Below, piece after piece: positions 62,274 through 64,000 of a stretch of DNA of 64,000 nt. Under the pieces are notes generated by a model, which saw nothing but the letters and a program-made list of their open reading frames with translations, made no database searches and was not told the DNA's origin. Made by a program: the position numbers and the translations under genes. Source of the stretch: CAIYRG01 sp965247505 (lineage in GTDB: Bacteria > Pseudomonadota > Alphaproteobacteria > Micropepsales > Micropepsaceae); contig OZ252020.1 of assembly GCA_965247505.1 (NCBI GenBank), forward strand, positions 3,100,001-3,164,000, written 5' to 3'. Positions within the stretch are counted from its first letter, which is position 1; each line of letters starts with the position of its first letter.

Positions 62274-62900
62274 CTACGCCGCCTGATGCGTTTCAGCCAT
62301 TTCCGTTTTGCCCATTTCTGTTTTGCATTGGCCCGCCTCATAAGCAAGTAAGAGAGACTCGGTTTTCTCGGGTGCGCGGGTCGCATCGATTAACAGAACA
62401 ATAGACGAGTAGACCGCCCTTGATAGTCCGGCGCTCTTGCACGCGCTCGCAAGCGGTTCGCCATTGCCCATGCCCAGAGTATCAAGTGCGGATCCGGCTT
62501 CCCTTCCGGCAATTTCCACCAGCGTCGATCGAAAGCTCTCTTTGTTGCCCGACCGGAGTTCCTTCAACAGTTTGGCTTCCAGCGGGTTGTGTTGATCCAA
62601 TAGTTTTTGAACCTTTACGGGAAGGCCGGGGCGCAGGCGCAGTTTGGCGACATGCGCAGGTGTTCCGAACTTTGCGATTGTGCAGAAATCGTCTTCGGTT
62701 AGGACCGGGCTTTCGAGAATAACCGGCTCGGCAATTACGATCTCGTCTCGCGCAAGTAAACGCATCAACCGGGGCGGTGCATCGTTTCGGGCTGCAAGCT
62801 CTACGGACAGCGTGCGCCGCTTTTCGGGCGGCATGCTGCGGACCATCTCAAGTAGCTTTTCGGTGCCGTCGACCAGCGGTTGTATTTGCGCGATGCCCAT
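62274..62900 (-). CDS. DUF2336 family protein
   Basis: 208 residues, helical, with the DUF2336-like stretch APPRLMRLLARDEIVIAEPV, ILESPVLTEDDFCTIAKFGT, typical of alphaproteobacterial proteins of unknown role. No signal peptide. The C-terminal end (CKTEMGKTEMAETHQAA) includes a short duplicated KTEM. Its stop lies next to the 61998 element. Confidence 0.75.
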   Translation of the reverse strand: MGIAQIQPLVDGTEKLLEMVRSMPPEKRRTLSVELAARNDAPPRLMRLLARDEIVIAEPVILESPVLTEDDFCTIAKFGTPAHVAKLRLRPGLPVKVQKLLDQHNPLEAKLLKELRSGNKESFRSTLVEIAGREAGSALDTLGMGNGEPLASACKSAGLSRAVYSSIVLLIDATRAPEKTESLLLAYEAGQCKTEMGKTEMAETHQAA

Positions 62901-62967
62901 GGCGCAAAGGATCGCTGAATTTGGTTAATAATCCGTGCCGCGGGATATTAGATTCGTAGTGTTGGGT

Positions 62968-64000
62968 CTACTCGACAATGGCCCAATCGTCCGCATAAAG
63001 GCCGTTAAATTGGGTCCGGCAGGCTGCGGAATAAGCTCCGGCATTCTCGTATACAATGAAATCATTGAGCGCGATGTCTTCGGGTAGGCTCATCGGCTGC
63101 GGCAGGACATCAACAGTGTCGCAAGTCGGGCCATAGATCCGGAATTGTTTTGGCGCACCGGTGCGCTCGCGCGCGCGTCCATTCTCGTCGAGCCAATAAA
63201 CTTTGCGCTCATATTCCGCCGACCAGCCCGGCTGGCATAACTCGTCCATGTTTCCGTATTTGCCGTCATTGAGAAACAACGCGTCACCTTTATTGAGAAT
63301 CACGCGATTGATCAGTGTGCAGCCTTCGGCGCAAAGCGTCCGCCCGGGCTCGCAAAGAAGTTCAGCATTGCTGTCAAGTGGAAACGTCGAGAGCGATTCA
63401 CGAATGGTGTCGAAATACCAATGATGAGGCGGTACGTCGTTTCCCGGATAGGTGTGCGGAAATCCGCCACCGACATCGAGCGCAGCGATGCGTACATCCG
63501 CAGCGATCGCCGCACGGCGCGACATCTCAACTGCTTGGGCATAGGTAAATGGGCTGAGGCATTGCGAGCCGACGTGAAAAGTGAGCGCCGGCGTCGCGCC
63601 CGCATCGGATATACGCTTCAGAAGTTTTGCGCCGTTGTCCGGCTTGGTCCCGAATTTGCTTGAGAGTTCTAAAATGGCGCCGCCCAAGGGCGTCGCAATG
63701 CGAACAAATATGCGCAAATCCTTGCCACCCTCGGTCTCCGATAAGAGCTTGTTGAGTTCCTGATCCGAATCGACGACGAAATCTTGTATTCCAAATTGGT
63801 TCCACGCCGCCGCCGCGTGGCCCGGAACGCGCACCGGCGCCATGAAATGACAAATCGCGTCGGCATAGCGTCCGTGTATCAGTTCGATCTCGGCAAGCGA
63901 GGCGGTGTCGAAATGGCGGATGCCGGCGGCGTAGATATGATCGAGAACAGGTATGGCCGGGTTTGCTTTGACGGCATACATGGTCGTGCCGGGAAACTTG
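62968..64000 (-). CDS. Ornithine/diaminopimelate decarboxylase-type PLP enzyme, N-terminus beyond window
   Basis: The frame is open to the right edge; visible sequence begins just before MYAVKANPAIPVLDHI, where the Lys forms the PLP Schiff base, so about 50 residues are missing. Other fold III motifs: FHVGSQC (His stacking on PLP), ALDVGGGFPHTYPG, EPGRTLCAEGCTL and GPTCDTVDVL with the catalytic Cys from the partner subunit, and YENAGAYSAACRTQFNG. CDTVDVL with this length fits lysine/ornithine decarboxylases that make polyamines rather than LysA. Confidence 0.9.
   Translation of the reverse strand, partial: KFPGTTMYAVKANPAIPVLDHIYAAGIRHFDTASLAEIELIHGRYADAICHFMAPVRVPGHAAAAWNQFGIQDFVVDSDQELNKLLSETEGGKDLRIFVRIATPLGGAILELSSKFGTKPDNGAKLLKRISDAGATPALTFHVGSQCLSPFTYAQAVEMSRRAAIAADVRIAALDVGGGFPHTYPGNDVPPHHWYFDTIRESLSTFPLDSNAELLCEPGRTLCAEGCTLINRVILNKGDALFLNDGKYGNMDELCQPGWSAEYERKVYWLDENGRARERTGAPKQFRIYGPTCDTVDVLPQPMSLPEDIALNDFIVYENAGAYSAACRTQFNGLYADDWAIVE

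Overview
The window looks like a stretch of an alphaproteobacterial chromosome of moderately high GC. Evidence: DUF1491 and DUF2336 genes, a small DUF5330-like exported protein, release factor 3, overlapping start/stop codons in operons, and several palindromic intergenic elements of a kind common in this class. No species can be named from sequence alone.

Layout. (1) 1-4090: acyl/aromatic acid metabolism: a UbiD-type decarboxylase running off the left edge, an MDR oxidoreductase, a hotdog thioesterase and an AMP-forming acyl-CoA ligase. (2) 4351-5825: a frameshifted membrane alpha/beta-hydrolase. (3) 5883-39383: a 33-kb island in which almost every non-mobile gene carries a Sec or Tat export signal. 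It holds five DUF6152 proteins, five members of an uncharacterised exported family with a G-x-S-V-G-H ... D-T-L-V motif, a small exported family of three paralogues, two Kelch propellers, two YceI proteins, two cytochromes c, an exported Mo-hydroxylase pair, a TonB-dependent receptor, two solute-binding proteins without transporters, a Tat-signal ThDP enzyme broken by three stops, an unusual amidohydrolase and a dienelactone hydrolase. (4) 39584-43047: a beta-oxidation pair (HAD/ECH fusion and thiolase). (5) 43048-47340: an insertion-sequence nest with remnants and repeats. (6) 47350-50111: tRNA-Gln, tRNA-Pro and two genes each interrupted by one in-frame stop. (7) 50437-57846: a ten-gene Mrp/Mbh-like cation antiporter operon with three antiporter-type large subunits. 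(8) 58055-64000: DUF1491, an IS256-type element, prfC, DUF2336 and a PLP-dependent decarboxylase running off the right edge.

How it may work together (inference): the island reads as a periplasmic/outer-membrane process, with uptake through the TonB receptor, oxidation by Mo-hydroxylase and cytochromes c, and many small secreted proteins of unknown role. Acyl-CoA ligase, thioesterase, FadB/FadA-type and decarboxylase genes on both sides could handle products in the cytoplasm. The most notable prediction is that all five DUF6152 proteins would start with His-His after signal peptide cleavage, which suggests an N-terminal-histidine metal (copper) site.

Decay is visible: five non-mobile genes are broken by single-base lesions (two frameshifts, five in-frame TAA/TAG codons), and there are five full or partial insertion sequences of four kinds. 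Target-site duplications could be read for four of the five.
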